Assembly: GCF_030823375.1 (NCBI RefSeq)
Contig: NZ_JAUSXB010000001.1
Location: forward strand, 4,340,001-4,404,000
Direction of reading: 5' to 3'
Length of the DNA: 64,000 nt
From: Pseudarthrobacter siccitolerans
GTDB taxonomy: Bacteria > Actinomycetota > Actinomycetes > Actinomycetales > Micrococcaceae
Below are positions 18,507 to 27,720 of this stretch, in pieces (within the stretch, counting starts at the first letter, position 1; every line of letters starts with the position of its first letter). The position numbers were made by a program, and so were the translations under genes. The notes below the pieces were generated by a model, which made no database searches, had not been told where the DNA came from, and was given only the letters and a program-made list of their open reading frames with translations.

Positions 18507-19850
18507 ATGACTGTTGTACCCCTGCCGCTTGAGCAGAACCACCGCGGCGACACCCTGGTCCACGGTTCCGACGGCGGCTCCGAAGTCCGGCGTTCCGTGC
18601 TGCCTGGGGGAGTGCGGGTGCTGACGGAAGCGATGCCGGGGCAGCGGTCAGCAACCATCGGTTTTTGGGTAGGCGTGGGCTCACGGGATGAGGCGCCCGG
18701 ACAGCACGGCTCCACCCACTTCCTGGAACACCTCCTTTTCAAAGGGACCAGGCGCCGGACCGCCCTGGAGATCGCTTCGGCCTTTGACGAGGTGGGCGGC
18801 GAGTCGAATGCGGCCACGGCCAAGGAAAGCACCTGCTACTTCGCCCGCGTGCTCGATACGGATCTGCCCATGGCCATCGACGTCATTGCGGACATGATCA
18901 CCGGAGCAGTCCTGGACCCTGCTGAGATGGAGCAGGAACGGGACGTCATCCTGGAGGAAATCGCGATGGACAGCGACGACCCCACCGATGTGGCGCACGA
19001 ACACTTTGTCGCAGCCGTACTCGGCAACCATCCCCTGGGCCGGCCCATCGGGGGAACCCCGGACGCCATCAAGGCAGTGGCGCGCGACTCAGTGTGGGAG
19101 CACTACCAGCGGTATTACCGCCCTGACGAACTGGTGATCACCGCGGCGGGCGGGCTGGAGCACGACGTCGTCTGCGACCTGGTGGTTGACGCCCTCGAGT
19201 CGGCGGGCTGGTCGCTGAAGACCGACGCCGCGCCGGTGGAAAGGCGTTCAACTGACCGGGCCCTGATCACAGGGACTGCGGGACTTCACGTGGTCAAGCG
19301 CGCGGTGGAGCAGGCCAATATCATCATGGGCTGCCCGACCATCGTTGCCACCGACAACCGCCGCTACGTTATGAGCGTCCTGAACGCCGTGCTGGGCGGA
19401 GGCATGTCCTCGCGCCTGTTCCAGGAGATCCGCGAGAAGCGCGGCCTGGTGTACTCGACGTATTCATTTGCCTCCTCCTACGCAGATGCCGGGTACTTCG
19501 GCATGTACGCCGGGTGTACGCCGTCCAAGGTGCGCCAGGTCCTGGACCTGCTGTCCATCGAGCTGGAGAAGCTCGCTGAGCATGGAATTTCCGACGACGA
19601 GCTCCGCAAGGCCGTAGGCCAGCTCGGCGGCGGCATCGTGCTGGCCCTGGAAGATACGGGTTCGCGTATGTCCAGGCTCGGCCGGGCGGAACTCGTTTCC
19701 GGTGAATACCAGGACATCGACGAAACTCTGCGGCTCATTAAGGCTGTAACGGCCGAGCAGGTCCAGGACCTCGCGGCAGAGCTGGCTGCGGCACCCCGCA
19801 CTGTGACTGTTGTGGGACCCTTTGAAGAGACCGAGACTTTCGGGCTCTAA
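18507..19850 (+). CDS. M16 family zinc metallopeptidase
   Basis: Insulinase/processing-peptidase-type protein of 447 aa. The inverted zinc motif is HFLEH (71-75) with the distal glutamate in VILEEIAMDSDDPTD, so the catalytic half is intact. The C-terminal half (from about residue 230) is the inactive M16 repeat, with GGMSSRLFQEIREKRGLVY. Bacterial homologues next to pnp are annotated as pitrilysin-family peptidases; the substrate is unknown. GAAAGG precedes ATG 18507. It probably has its own promoter after the pnp hairpin. Confidence 0.93.
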   Translation: MTVVPLPLEQNHRGDTLVHGSDGGSEVRRSVLPGGVRVLTEAMPGQRSATIGFWVGVGSRDEAPGQHGSTHFLEHLLFKGTRRRTALEIASAFDEVGGESNAATAKESTCYFARVLDTDLPMAIDVIADMITGAVLDPAEMEQERDVILEEIAMDSDDPTDVAHEHFVAAVLGNHPLGRPIGGTPDAIKAVARDSVWEHYQRYYRPDELVITAAGGLEHDVVCDLVVDALESAGWSLKTDAAPVERRSTDRALITGTAGLHVVKRAVEQANIIMGCPTIVATDNRRYVMSVLNAVLGGGMSSRLFQEIREKRGLVYSTYSFASSYADAGYFGMYAGCTPSKVRQVLDLLSIELEKLAEHGISDDELRKAVGQLGGGIVLALEDTGSRMSRLGRAELVSGEYQDIDETLRLIKAVTAEQVQDLAAELAAAPRTVTVVGPFEETETFGL

Positions 19851-19932
19851 CCGGGCAAACGGCGGGACTTAACTGGGACGGTAAGGCTTGTCTGGCAACC
19901 CGGCAAGAATTTTAGTTCTGGAGGTGAGGGAC

Positions 19933-20451
19933 GTGGAACCAACCTCACCCGGCCGCGCGCCACGCGCCTTGGCTGGATTCCTGGGCCATTGGCGGGGAAG
20001 TACCCGGCTCGCTGCCGGTGCTTGGGGGCCCGAACGGACCGTGGACGCCGAAGTCACCTATACCCCGGTGGCTGGTGGATCTGCGGTGGCGCAGAGCTAT
20101 AGTCACCGGGAACCAGACGGGACGCATTTCGAAGGCCACGGAATTTTCACCGTCGACCCGGATCACCAGGACGTTTTCTGGTACTACGTAGACAATGCTG
20201 GACCGGCGCCGGCCGCCGCGGCACGCTGCACGTGGCACGACGGCGCCCTTCGCGTGGAGCGCCGTGGCGGTGCCGGCTGGACCCGCCATACCTTGCGCGT
20301 GGATGGCGACCTGCTCACGCATGTGACTGAGCTTCGCACCCGTGGCGACACCGCTGCGGGGGACAGCGGGCTGTACGAGGAGGCAGGAGCGGCCAACGGG
20401 ACTGGCTCTGCCTACGTTCCGTTTATGACTTCGTCGTTCCAGCGGAGCTGA
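19933..20451 (+). CDS. DUF1579-like lipocalin-fold protein
   Basis: A 172-aa cytoplasmic protein. The pattern FLGHWRGSTRL near the N-terminus, a run of predicted beta strands, AQSYSHREPDGTHFEGHGIFTVDP and DVFWYYVDN resemble DUF1579-type beta-barrel proteins that may bind small hydrophobic ligands. GTG 19933 is chosen because GGAGG (19920-19924) is 8 nt upstream; the frame is open from 19888 without support. The function is unknown and the family call is by pattern only. Confidence 0.7.
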   Translation: MEPTSPGRAPRALAGFLGHWRGSTRLAAGAWGPERTVDAEVTYTPVAGGSAVAQSYSHREPDGTHFEGHGIFTVDPDHQDVFWYYVDNAGPAPAAAARCTWHDGALRVERRGGAGWTRHTLRVDGDLLTHVTELRTRGDTAAGDSGLYEEAGAANGTGSAYVPFMTSSFQRS

Positions 20452-20491
20452 CGTTCTAGAACAGCTGCGGACTTCGCGACTTCAGATCGCC

Positions 20492-20514
20492 GGCGGCTTC
20501 AGCTTGCAGCCGCC
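20492..20514. terminator. Short bidirectional hairpin between convergent genes
   Basis: GGCGGCT (20492-20498) pairs with AGCCGCC (20508-20514) between the stops of the DUF1579-like gene and the DUF222/HNH gene. No long T-tract is present. Confidence 0.5.
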
Positions 20515-20515
20515 T

Positions 20516-22621
20516 TCAGGAGTTCACCATGTCCCACTCCCACTTCCGCTCCCACTCTTTGAGCGGGTCTTTGGGCAGTTTGGGGGGTTGGGCGTAGAAG
20601 TCGTCCCATATGGGATCGTCCGGCGGGAAGTCGGCGGGATCGTCAAGGTTGTCATCGGCTGGTTCGTCAAACAGCGGGTCAAAATCCAGGGAGTCCACGA
20701 ATCCGGGCGTTTTCGTTGCGCAGGTCAGGAGCCCGGCGATATCCGTGGCATGCGTCAGGAGCCCGCATGTATCCGTCGCAGGGGTCAGTAGTCCGGGTGG
20801 CCATTCTGGTGGTTCCCAGTCGGGTTGTTCGGCTTTGTAGTGTCGGCCGGTGGGTGAGGTCCAGCCGGGTGGTTCGGTGTGCGTGGCCGGGGAGGGCGTC
20901 CAGCCGGTGGCGTGTTTGAGGCGGTGGTGTTTCGGGCAGAGCTGTGCCAGGTTGCTGATCCCCGTATGTCCGCCGTGTTGCCAGGCTTGAAGGTGGTCGG
21001 TGTCGTTGTCCAAGGTCCGGTTGTTGCAGCCGGGGAAGGTGCATCTGCCGTCCCTGAGCTGCAGGGCTTTTTTCATGGCTTTGGTGAGGCGGTAGCTGGT
21101 GCGTCCGATTTCCAGTGGTGCCCCGTCCCGGGGGTCGACGAGCACCCGGTAGAAGGAGCCGGCACCGTCCGCGACGAGCTTGCGGGCCATGGAGACAGGG
21201 ATGGGACCATAGCCGTCCAGGGTTGCGGGTTCGTCGGTGAGGCCGAGGAGCGCGAACACGGGGACGGTGATGAGGACGTCCACCTTTGGCATGGGGACGT
21301 TGCCGAGATCCGCGTAGCCGTTGCCGCCGGCGTTCTCGTACTCGGCGGTGGCCGGAGCCTGGTGGTCGGTGGTGGCGGTAGCGGCCGCGGTAATCGAGCC
21401 ATCGAGGTCAGGCGGGGTCAGCGGGGTCAGCGAGGCCAGCCCGATCGTGTCCTGGTCGTCTTGGGTTCTTACCGCGTTACCTTGACCCGGGTTACCTTGA
21501 CCCGGGTTGCGTTGACTCGTGTTTCCTTGGCCTGTGGTGTTTTGTCCTGTGCTGATTCCGGCGGTGCTGATTCCGGCGGTGCTGGTTCCGGCGGTGCGGG
21601 TAAGGGCTGGGCCGGCGCTGAGAAGCAGGCCGGCGGCGATGTCGGGCCGGAGTTGTGTCATTGACCGGGGCTCATCCGGGCCTTGCAGGCCGCGGGCGAG
21701 GGCGGTGGTGCGGTTCCAGATGGCTGAGGCCTGGTGTGCGGGGATGTAGAGGGAGAGCCAGGCCATGCCGTCGCGGTCCGGGGTGTATTGCATCCGCCGG
21801 TCCGCGGCGCATTTTGCGTGGCGTTTTTCGAGGGTTTCGGGGTGGTGACGTTCGCGCCAGCCGCGAACTTTGGCCCGGAAGCGTCCGGGGACCAGGTCCC
21901 CGGCGGCGGCTCCGCGTGCCGGGTTGGGTGCGTCGGGGTCCAGGAAGTGCGCGGCGAGGGCGGCGGCTCCGGCAGGGCCGAGGCCTTCGGTTTCGTCGCC
22001 AATGATTTTCGCATGCTGCCACGAGATGGCCCCGGCGGAGAGGGCGTCCATGACCGGCGGCAGGGAGCAGACTTGCCGGGACTGGGTGACGAGCGCCCCG
22101 GCGGCGGGGGAGCTGATGGTCAGGACGCCTGCGATTTCCTCGATCGCGGACATCTCCGCGTAAGTGCGTTCGTGTACGGGTGCTTCGGGCGGGGTCATGG
22201 CGTGCTGGATCTCGATGGCCTCGGAGACATCCCGGGCCTTGATGGCGGCGATCTGTGCTTCCAACTGCTTCGTTACCGCCATCCGCTCCAGACGGATCTC
22301 GTACCGGCGCTGCAGCACATCCACAACAGCACTGCCAGCACCGGCACGGGGACCGGCGGCAGTGCCAGCTTCCAGCCGGTCATCTTCAAGGAACAGCACA
22401 TCAAGCCGGGCAGTGGAGGCGTGAATGCCCTCCATCGCTGCTGCCCTGCCCGCTCCGTTTCCCATACCAAGATCATCTAATGGGGGTCTGACATTCCGAT
22501 GGGCATCATCCGCTGACACCCTCCGTACCGGCACAGCCGGCGCAGGTGCTTGGGAAGGAAACAGCGCTAGCGAGCCGATCTCCTCACCTCTTGCGCCGTT
22601 TCCCATACCAAGATCATCCAT
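20516..22621 (-). CDS. DUF222 / HNH endonuclease domain protein
   Basis: Member of the actinobacterial DUF222-HNH family (the 13E12-repeat type in mycobacteria), 701 aa. An N-terminal helical DUF222 region with RRYEIRLERMAVTKQLEAQI and YIPAHQASAIWNRTTALARG precedes a low-complexity pentapeptide tract (about residues 343-382). A C-terminal HNH motif follows: RDGRCTFPGCNNRTLDNDTD, then DHLQAWQHGGHTGISN and LCPKHHRLKH. The acidic tail carries three GLLTxAT repeats. ATG 22621 is chosen (AGGG upstream on the minus strand); the frame continues to 22672. The family is multicopy in many actinobacteria and its role is unclear; DNA cleavage is inferred from the HNH residues. Confidence 0.88.
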   Translation of the reverse strand: MDDLGMGNGARGEEIGSLALFPSQAPAPAVPVRRVSADDAHRNVRPPLDDLGMGNGAGRAAAMEGIHASTARLDVLFLEDDRLEAGTAAGPRAGAGSAVVDVLQRRYEIRLERMAVTKQLEAQIAAIKARDVSEAIEIQHAMTPPEAPVHERTYAEMSAIEEIAGVLTISSPAAGALVTQSRQVCSLPPVMDALSAGAISWQHAKIIGDETEGLGPAGAAALAAHFLDPDAPNPARGAAAGDLVPGRFRAKVRGWRERHHPETLEKRHAKCAADRRMQYTPDRDGMAWLSLYIPAHQASAIWNRTTALARGLQGPDEPRSMTQLRPDIAAGLLLSAGPALTRTAGTSTAGISTAGISTGQNTTGQGNTSQRNPGQGNPGQGNAVRTQDDQDTIGLASLTPLTPPDLDGSITAAATATTDHQAPATAEYENAGGNGYADLGNVPMPKVDVLITVPVFALLGLTDEPATLDGYGPIPVSMARKLVADGAGSFYRVLVDPRDGAPLEIGRTSYRLTKAMKKALQLRDGRCTFPGCNNRTLDNDTDHLQAWQHGGHTGISNLAQLCPKHHRLKHATGWTPSPATHTEPPGWTSPTGRHYKAEQPDWEPPEWPPGLLTPATDTCGLLTHATDIAGLLTCATKTPGFVDSLDFDPLFDEPADDNLDDPADFPPDDPIWDDFYAQPPKLPKDPLKEWERKWEWDMVNS
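21476..21595 (-). repeat. 15-bp tandem repeats inside the HNH gene
   Basis: Eight degenerate 15-bp units (21476-21595). Units 1 and 2 are identical, as are units 6 and 7 (21551-21565, 21566-21580). They encode a pentapeptide array of the form TAGIS, TGQGN and PGQGN between the DUF222 and HNH regions. Confidence 0.85.
22455..22618 (-). repeat. 23-bp direct repeat at the HNH gene start
   Basis: Identical 23-bp copies at 22455-22477 and 22596-22618, offset by 141 bp (47 codons). They encode DDLGMGNGA twice. Similarity continues weakly upstream of each copy (ctgacatt on the plus strand). Confidence 0.85.
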
Positions 22622-22706
22622 CGAGGCCCTGACATTTCCGGTGCCCGCGGACCGACGGTGCCCGCGAACCAACCAGAGTTGGCGAGGTCAGGAAGAAAAG
22701 CTAGTC

Positions 22707-22973
22707 CTAGCCCCCGGCGAATGGAGGCAGCACATCCACCACGTCGTCGCTTTGAAGGACAACCGAGCGATCCCGCACCGCGACTTCATTGAGCAGGAAG
22801 CTGCTCCGCGACAGGATGCGGGGCAGCGGGGGAGTACCGGCAGGAGGCTCGGGGCGCTCCACCGAAAGTACGGCCTCCAGCAGGTCTGTAACAGTGGAGC
22901 CCGGCGCCAGTTCGAAGCGCTCTTCCTCCACGCCTGCCGCGGCGCGTGCGGCAGCGAAGTAACGTACGTTCAA
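22707..22973 (-). CDS. moaD: Molybdopterin synthase small subunit MoaD
   Basis: Ubiquitin-fold sulfur carrier that donates sulfur to cyclic pyranopterin monophosphate within molybdopterin synthase. The 88-aa protein opens MNVRYFAAARAAAGVEEE and ends in the diagnostic PPFAGG, whose terminal Gly-Gly is adenylated and thiocarboxylated. It starts 5 bp after the moaA stop on the same strand. The large subunit, MoaE, is encoded about 5 kb away on the other strand. Confidence 0.95.
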   Translation of the reverse strand: MNVRYFAAARAAAGVEEERFELAPGSTVTDLLEAVLSVERPEPPAGTPPLPRILSRSSFLLNEVAVRDRSVVLQSDDVVDVLPPFAGG

Positions 22974-22978
22974 AAGGT

Positions 22979-24100
22979 TCAGCCCCCGATGGCGCTCATG
23001 CTGCGGTCCGGCTGGACGAAGTCCGGAGCGTCAAGTCCCACGTGGTCCATTCCATGGGCTTTAGGTTTCAGCCACATGGCGTCCTGCCACCGCTGGGCGA
23101 GGGCTTCGTCGCCGGCGCCCGAGCGCAGAAGGCCCAGCAGATCGAACTCCTCACGCGAGAACAGGCAGCTCATAATCTTGCCCTCGGCAGTGATCCGGGT
23201 CCGGCGGCAATCGGAGCAGAACGGTTCGGTCACGGAAGCAATAATCCCCACGGTTCCCAGCAACGCGCCCGAAGCAGACCCAGCCACCCGCCGTCGTACT
23301 TCAAAGCGTTCAGCCGGGGCGCCGTCACGTGCGCGTGGATCGGGGCTGAGGACAAAATCCGCCGAGAGCAGCTGACGGATCTCGGCGGCCGTGATCATGT
23401 TCCGCCGCGTCCAGCCATGGTCAGCGTCGAGCGGCATCTGCTCAATGAACCGCAGCTCGTAGCCGCGGTCCAGCGCCCAGGCCAGGAGGGACGGCGACTC
23501 CGCGTCATTGATGCCGCGCATCAGTACCGCGTTGAGCTTGACCGGCCCAAGGCCGGCAGCCCAGGCCGCATCCACCCCGGCCAGCACCTGGTCCAGGAAC
23601 GGACGGCGGGTCAGCTTGGTGAATGTTTCCTCATGCAGGGAGTCCAGCGACACATTGATGCGGGTCAGGCCGGCCGCCTTCAATGCCGCGGCCTTCTTCG
23701 CCAGGCCCACGCCGTTGGTGGTCATGGAGATCGGCAGATCGGGATGATTCCTTCGGAGCGCCGTGATGATGTCCACGAGGTCGTGCCGCACCAGCGGTTC
23801 ACCGCCCGTGAGCCTCAGCTCACGGACTCCCAGCTGCTCAACGCCGATCCGCACGATCCGGACGATTTCCTCCGCCGACATCACCGCCTGCTTCGCGAGC
23901 CACTCCAGGCCCTCGGCGGGCATGCAGTAGGTGCAGCGAAGGTTGCACTTGTCGGTCAGGGACAGCCTCATGTCCGTGGCTCGGCGGCCGTACCTGTCGG
24001 CCAGCCCGGCCGGAGCATCTGCGGGGCGGGCAGCAGGGACGCCGGGCAGCGGTGCGGCTGCTTCCGCCCGCGGCTGCGGCATGCCTAGCTGGACACTCAT
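22979..24100 (-). CDS. moaA: GTP 3',8-cyclase MoaA
   Basis: Radical-SAM enzyme that converts GTP to 3',8-cyclo-GTP, the first step of molybdenum cofactor synthesis. The 373-aa protein has the N-terminal cluster motif CNLRCTYC (C52, C56, C59), VRELRLTGGEPLVRHDL, the second 4Fe-4S cluster region PFCSDCRRTRIT with MSCLF, and the C-terminal GG required in the active site. It has an extra Pro/Ala-rich N-terminal segment of about 35 residues. The ATG at 24100 is 6 nt from a -10 hexamer, so it is probably leaderless. It is co-transcribed with moaD and divergent from the oxidoreductase gene. Confidence 0.96.
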   Translation of the reverse strand: MSVQLGMPQPRAEAAAPLPGVPAARPADAPAGLADRYGRRATDMRLSLTDKCNLRCTYCMPAEGLEWLAKQAVMSAEEIVRIVRIGVEQLGVRELRLTGGEPLVRHDLVDIITALRRNHPDLPISMTTNGVGLAKKAAALKAAGLTRINVSLDSLHEETFTKLTRRPFLDQVLAGVDAAWAAGLGPVKLNAVLMRGINDAESPSLLAWALDRGYELRFIEQMPLDADHGWTRRNMITAAEIRQLLSADFVLSPDPRARDGAPAERFEVRRRVAGSASGALLGTVGIIASVTEPFCSDCRRTRITAEGKIMSCLFSREEFDLLGLLRSGAGDEALAQRWQDAMWLKPKAHGMDHVGLDAPDFVQPDRSMSAIGG

Positions 24101-24106
24101 GAATTC

Positions 24107-24112
24107 AGGCTA
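24107..24112 (-). promoter_or_regulatory. -10 element of moaA (leaderless)
   Basis: Read on the minus strand, TAGCCT is followed by 6 nt (GAATTC) and the moaA ATG. The divergent oxidoreductase promoter lies about 100 bp away. Confidence 0.55.
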
Positions 24113-24209
24113 CGCCACTCTGGGCTCTGCATCACACCCGCCCGTGACAGTGCAGGTGGCGGCAGCAGAATCCGGGTGCGGGACCGGCGCCCCCGGCAGC
24201 CGGCGAACC

Positions 24210-24215
24210 TATGCT
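24210..24215 (+). promoter_or_regulatory. -10 element of the Mo oxidoreductase gene (leaderless)
   Basis: TATGCT lies 6 nt before GTG 24222. It supports that start within a frame open from 23931. Confidence 0.55.
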
Positions 24216-24221
24216 GTAGGT

Positions 24222-25892
24222 GTGAACAGCTCCCAGCCACAGCATGTAGCGCACGACGGCGGGAAACGGCTTCCGGAGCGCCTGGCAGCTTCGCTGCCGC
24301 ACCGGTCAGGGCCGTCGCTGCCGCACCGGTCAGGGCCGGCACACCGGGGTTGGCTGGCCGCCGCAGCGGGCACCGTTGCAGTCGGCAGCGCGGTGGTACT
24401 CGGGGAACTTTTAGCGGGTGTGTTCAGCCCGGCGCTGTCGCCAATGACCGCTGTTGGCGGCGCCGTCATCGATGCGGTCCCGCCCGGGGTGAAGGATTGG
24501 GCTGTTCAGCTGTTCGGGACGGCTGACAAAATTGCGCTCCTGGCGGGCATGGCCCTGGTTATTGCAGCGCTGGCCGCGCTGGCCGGGACTGCTGAGGACC
24601 GCCGCCGCTTTGCAGGCCTGACTGTCATCGGTGTCTTCGGGCTGGTGGGTGTGGTGGCCGTCCTGACCCGCGCGCAAGCCACCTTCAATGCCATGGTGCT
24701 GCCCATACTCACAGCCGTCGTGGCCGGCGCGCTGCTCAGGTTCCTGATCCGCCGTCTGCAGGAATGGGGCAGGCTGCACGAATGGGCGCGTCATGAACCG
24801 CAGCCGGGCGGCAATTTGGTGCCCGCCCGCCGTCGTTTCCTGCAGGCCCTGGCAGGCGGCGCGGCCTTCACCGTCATCGGCGGCGCGCTGGCCGCTGTCT
24901 GGCGGGGGGCCACCGCGGGCGTCAGCGAAGCGAGGACCCGCGTGACGTTGCCGGTACCCGCGTCACCGGCGCCGCCAATCCCGCCCGGAGCCGAGGCCGG
25001 CTTGGACGGCATGCAGCCACTCGTCACCCCTAATCCGGACTTCTACCGCATCGATACGGCGCTGTCCGTTCCGGCCGTCAACCCGGACACGTGGGCCCTG
25101 AAAGTCACCGGGATGGTGGACCGGGAGGTTGAGCTGACCTACGCGGAACTGTTGGCCAAGCCCTTGACTGAACGCCATGTGACCATTGCTTGCGTGTCCA
25201 ACAATGTGGGGGGGGACCTGATCGGCAACGCGCGCTGGCTGGGCTGGCCTGTCCGCGAACTGCTGGCACTCGCAGGCACCCGGCCCGGGGCAGACATGGT
25301 GCTCTCTCGCAGCATCGACGGCTGGACTGCCGGCACGCCGCTTGAGGTCCTCACCGACACCCGGGATGCGCTGCTGGCCGTCGGCATGAACGGCGAGCCC
25401 CTGCCCCTGGAGCACGGATTCCCCGTCCGGCTGGTGGTGCCCGGGCTTTACGGATATGTATCGGCCACCAAATGGGTCACGGAGCTGAAGGTCACCCGGT
25501 TCGCGGACGACGTCGCCTACTGGACTCCCCGTGGCTGGTCTGAGCGCGGTCCCATCAAAACGTCCTCCCGGATCGACGTGCCGCGCGCGGGCCGCACCGC
25601 GAAGGCAGGAACAGTCACATTCGGCGGCGTGGCTTGGGCGCAGCACACCGGCATCGGCAAAGTGGAACTTCGCATGAACCGGGGCCCCTGGCAGGAGGCC
25701 AAGCTGGCCGAAGGCATCTCGCTGGACACCTGGTACCAATGGAAGCTCAGCACGGAGTTGACCCAAGGCCAGTACGAAGTCCAGGTCCGGGCCACGGATC
25801 TCACAGGCCGGGCGCAGGACGAGCAGGGCAGGCCGGCCGCCCCGGACGGAGCCACGGGGTTCCACACGATTAGAGTGGACGTGCAACCCTGA
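24222..25892 (+). CDS. Membrane-anchored molybdopterin-dependent oxidoreductase
   Basis: Sulfite-oxidase/YedY-type protein of 556 aa. The N-terminal half has several hydrophobic segments (for example WLAAAAGTVAVGSAVVLGEL, LLAGMALVIAALAALAG, FAGLTVIGVFGLVGVVAVL and AAFTVIGGALAAVW). The catalytic domain begins near residue 250 with PNPDFYRIDTALSVP; the molybdenum-ligand cysteine is in VTIACVSNNVGGDLIG. An Ig-like Mo-dimerisation domain with FGGVAWAQHTGIGKVELRM closes it. The substrate is unknown; the active site should be extracytoplasmic. GTG 24222 is set by the -10 element. It begins the plus-strand cofactor operon; its TGA overlaps the moeA ATG. Confidence 0.92.
   Translation: MNSSQPQHVAHDGGKRLPERLAASLPHRSGPSLPHRSGPAHRGWLAAAAGTVAVGSAVVLGELLAGVFSPALSPMTAVGGAVIDAVPPGVKDWAVQLFGTADKIALLAGMALVIAALAALAGTAEDRRRFAGLTVIGVFGLVGVVAVLTRAQATFNAMVLPILTAVVAGALLRFLIRRLQEWGRLHEWARHEPQPGGNLVPARRRFLQALAGGAAFTVIGGALAAVWRGATAGVSEARTRVTLPVPASPAPPIPPGAEAGLDGMQPLVTPNPDFYRIDTALSVPAVNPDTWALKVTGMVDREVELTYAELLAKPLTERHVTIACVSNNVGGDLIGNARWLGWPVRELLALAGTRPGADMVLSRSIDGWTAGTPLEVLTDTRDALLAVGMNGEPLPLEHGFPVRLVVPGLYGYVSATKWVTELKVTRFADDVAYWTPRGWSERGPIKTSSRIDVPRAGRTAKAGTVTFGGVAWAQHTGIGKVELRMNRGPWQEAKLAEGISLDTWYQWKLSTELTQGQYEVQVRATDLTGRAQDEQGRPAAPDGATGFHTIRVDVQP
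24291..24338 (+). repeat. 24-bp exact tandem duplication in the oxidoreductase gene
   Basis: Two identical 24-bp units, 24291-24314 and 24315-24338, encode SLPHRSGP twice in the cytoplasmic N-terminus. The duplication is in frame and before the first membrane segment, so it is probably neutral. Confidence 0.8.
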
Positions 25893-27238
25893 TGGCTACC
25901 GAAGGCGGAACCATGACCAGCCCGCAACCGCATGGAACGAACCCGCACGGAATGCCCACAGAAGCGCTGCACCCGGGCGGCGGCGGGCCCCGGCAGGAAT
26001 CGCGGCACGAAGCCACGCACGAGCACCGGCACCAGGCCCGGTCCGTGGCCGAGCACGCGGCCGCCGTCGCCAGACTGCTGCAGCCGCTGCGGTCGGTCAA
26101 CCGGACCGAACAGCTGCCCCTGCGGGAGGCACTCGGCCGTGCCCTGGTCAGCGGCGTCACTGCCCCCATCAGCCTGCCGCCCTTCGCCAACTCGCAGATG
26201 GACGGCTACGCCATCCGTTCCGCTGATTTGCCCGACGGCGGCGGTGAGCTGAGCGTTATGCCTCCCGTTCCCGCCGGTGCCAGCCCGGACGCCCTCAAGC
26301 CCGGCATGGCCGCCCCGATTATGACCGGAGCGATGCTCCCGGACGGGGCTGACGCCGTCGTCCCCATTGAGCGGGCCGTTCCGGACCGCTTCCTGCCGCA
26401 CGGCGAACAGGCAACCGTACGGCTGCCTTCAGCGGCACCCGGCACCTATGTGCGGGAAACAGGCAGCGACGTGCGGGCCGGCGAGACCGCTTTGGCAGCG
26501 GGTACGTTCCTGGGCCCGGCCCAACTGGGGCTGCTCGCGGCACTGGGCATCCCCGAAGTCACGGTCCATCAGGCCGTGAAAGTCCTGCTGGTCACTACGG
26601 GTGACGAGGTGGTGGCCCCCGGCCAGGACCTTCCGCCCGGCAAGATCTATGACTCCAACGGCACCCTGCTCGAAGCTGCGATGAGGCAGGCAGGACTGGA
26701 GGTCCGCCGGGCGGACATCGTCACGGACAACCCGGACCGGCTTCGCACGCTGCTGAGGGCCGAGGGTGGGGAGGCGGATCTCATCGTCACCACCGGAGGG
26801 GTCAGCAAGGGAGCTTACGAGGTGGTCCGGCAGGCCATGGAGGACCAACCGGTGGAATTCCTGCATGTGGCCATGCAGCCGGGCGGCCCGCAGGGGATCG
26901 GAACCTTCGAAGGGCGCCCCTTCCTGGGATTCCCCGGTAACCCGGTCAGCTGCCTGGTGTCCTTTGAAATGTTCCTCCGCCCGGTGCTGGGCAGCCTGCT
27001 CGGCACTCCTGTGCCACGCCTGCCCCTTCGCGCCCGCCTTGGCCAGCCCCTCACGTCACCGGAACATAAGCATCAGGTCCGCCGCGGCACCCTGCAGCCC
27101 GACGGAACCGTAGAGCTGCAGGGCGGCGACAGTTCACACCTGATGCATGCGCTCGCGGGCTCCAACGTGCTGGTTCATGTCCCGCAAGGAGTGGCCGCGC
27201 TCGCGGCCGGGGCGGAGGTGGAAGTATGGATGCTGTGA
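25892..27238 (+). CDS. moeA: Molybdopterin molybdenumtransferase MoeA
   Basis: Inserts molybdate into adenylylated molybdopterin to give active cofactor. The 448-aa protein contains [62 protein letters not shown] and the MoCF-fold motif [14 protein letters not shown], then GFPGNPVSC. The first about 45 residues are His/Gly-rich and not part of the family core; a start at ATG 25913 is possible. The ATG overlaps the preceding TGA, so it is coupled to the oxidoreductase gene. Confidence 0.95.
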   Translation: MATEGGTMTSPQPHGTNPHGMPTEALHPGGGGPRQESRHEATHEHRHQARSVAEHAAAVARLLQPLRSVNRTEQLPLREALGRALVSGVTAPISLPPFANSQMDGYAIRSADLPDGGGELSVMPPVPAGASPDALKPGMAAPIMTGAMLPDGADAVVPIERAVPDRFLPHGEQATVRLPSAAPGTYVRETGSDVRAGETALAAGTFLGPAQLGLLAALGIPEVTVHQAVKVLLVTTGDEVVAPGQDLPPGKIYDSNGTLLEAAMRQAGLEVRRADIVTDNPDRLRTLLRAEGGEADLIVTTGGVSKGAYEVVRQAMEDQPVEFLHVAMQPGGPQGIGTFEGRPFLGFPGNPVSCLVSFEMFLRPVLGSLLGTPVPRLPLRARLGQPLTSPEHKHQVRRGTLQPDGTVELQGGDSSHLMHALAGSNVLVHVPQGVAALAAGAEVEVWML

Positions 27239-27720
27239 ATGCAGAACAATCTCCCGCCGCGCTGACGCACCTGCGCCAGGACGGCAGCGCCCAGATGGTG
27301 GACGTCTCCGCCAAAGCCGAGACCACCCGCGAAGCCACCGCCACCGCCACGGTCCACACCACCGCGGAAGTCATGGGCCTGCTCGGCTCCGGCGGACTGC
27401 CCAAGGGCGACGCCCTCGCCGTGGCCCGGGTGGCCGGAATCATGGCCGCCAAAAAGACTCCCGAACTGATCCCGCTCTGCCATCCGCTGCCACTGTCCAA
27501 GGTCACTGTGGACTTTGAACTCGCTCCGGATTCAGTTTCGATCCTGGCCACAGTCAAGACCCGCGGCGTCACCGGCGTTGAGATGGAGGCCCTCACCGCA
27601 GCTTCCGTTGCCGCGCTGAGCGTCTACGACATGATCAAGGCCGTGGACAAACACGCCGTCCTGAACGACATCAAGGTCCTGGCCAAAAGCGGCGGCAAGA
27701 GCGGGGACTGGACACTGTGA
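27226..27720 (+). CDS. moaC: Cyclic pyranopterin monophosphate synthase MoaC
   Basis: Converts 3',8-cyclo-GTP to cyclic pyranopterin monophosphate after MoaA. The 164-aa protein contains [34 protein letters not shown] (active-site region) and [20 protein letters not shown] with [12 protein letters not shown] 27226 lies inside the moeA end, with GGAGG 8 nt upstream, and the reading frames overlap by 13 bp. The TGA overlaps the next GTG. Confidence 0.97.
   Translation: MDAVNAEQSPAALTHLRQDGSAQMVDVSAKAETTREATATATVHTTAEVMGLLGSGGLPKGDALAVARVAGIMAAKKTPELIPLCHPLPLSKVTVDFELAPDSVSILATVKTRGVTGVEMEALTAASVAALSVYDMIKAVDKHAVLNDIKVLAKSGGKSGDWTL

Noticed and set aside
21476..21595. 15-bp repeats as a CRISPR array
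   Set aside because: No spacers; units are contiguous, coding and in frame.
20516..22621. DUF222/HNH gene as an insertion element
   Set aside because: No terminal inverted repeats, target-site duplication or transposase motif around it. HNH proteins of this type are usual chromosomal paralogues.
22622..22700. LexA box upstream of the full-length DUF222/HNH gene
   Set aside because: No GAAC-N4-GTTC-like palindrome in the upstream 80 bp.
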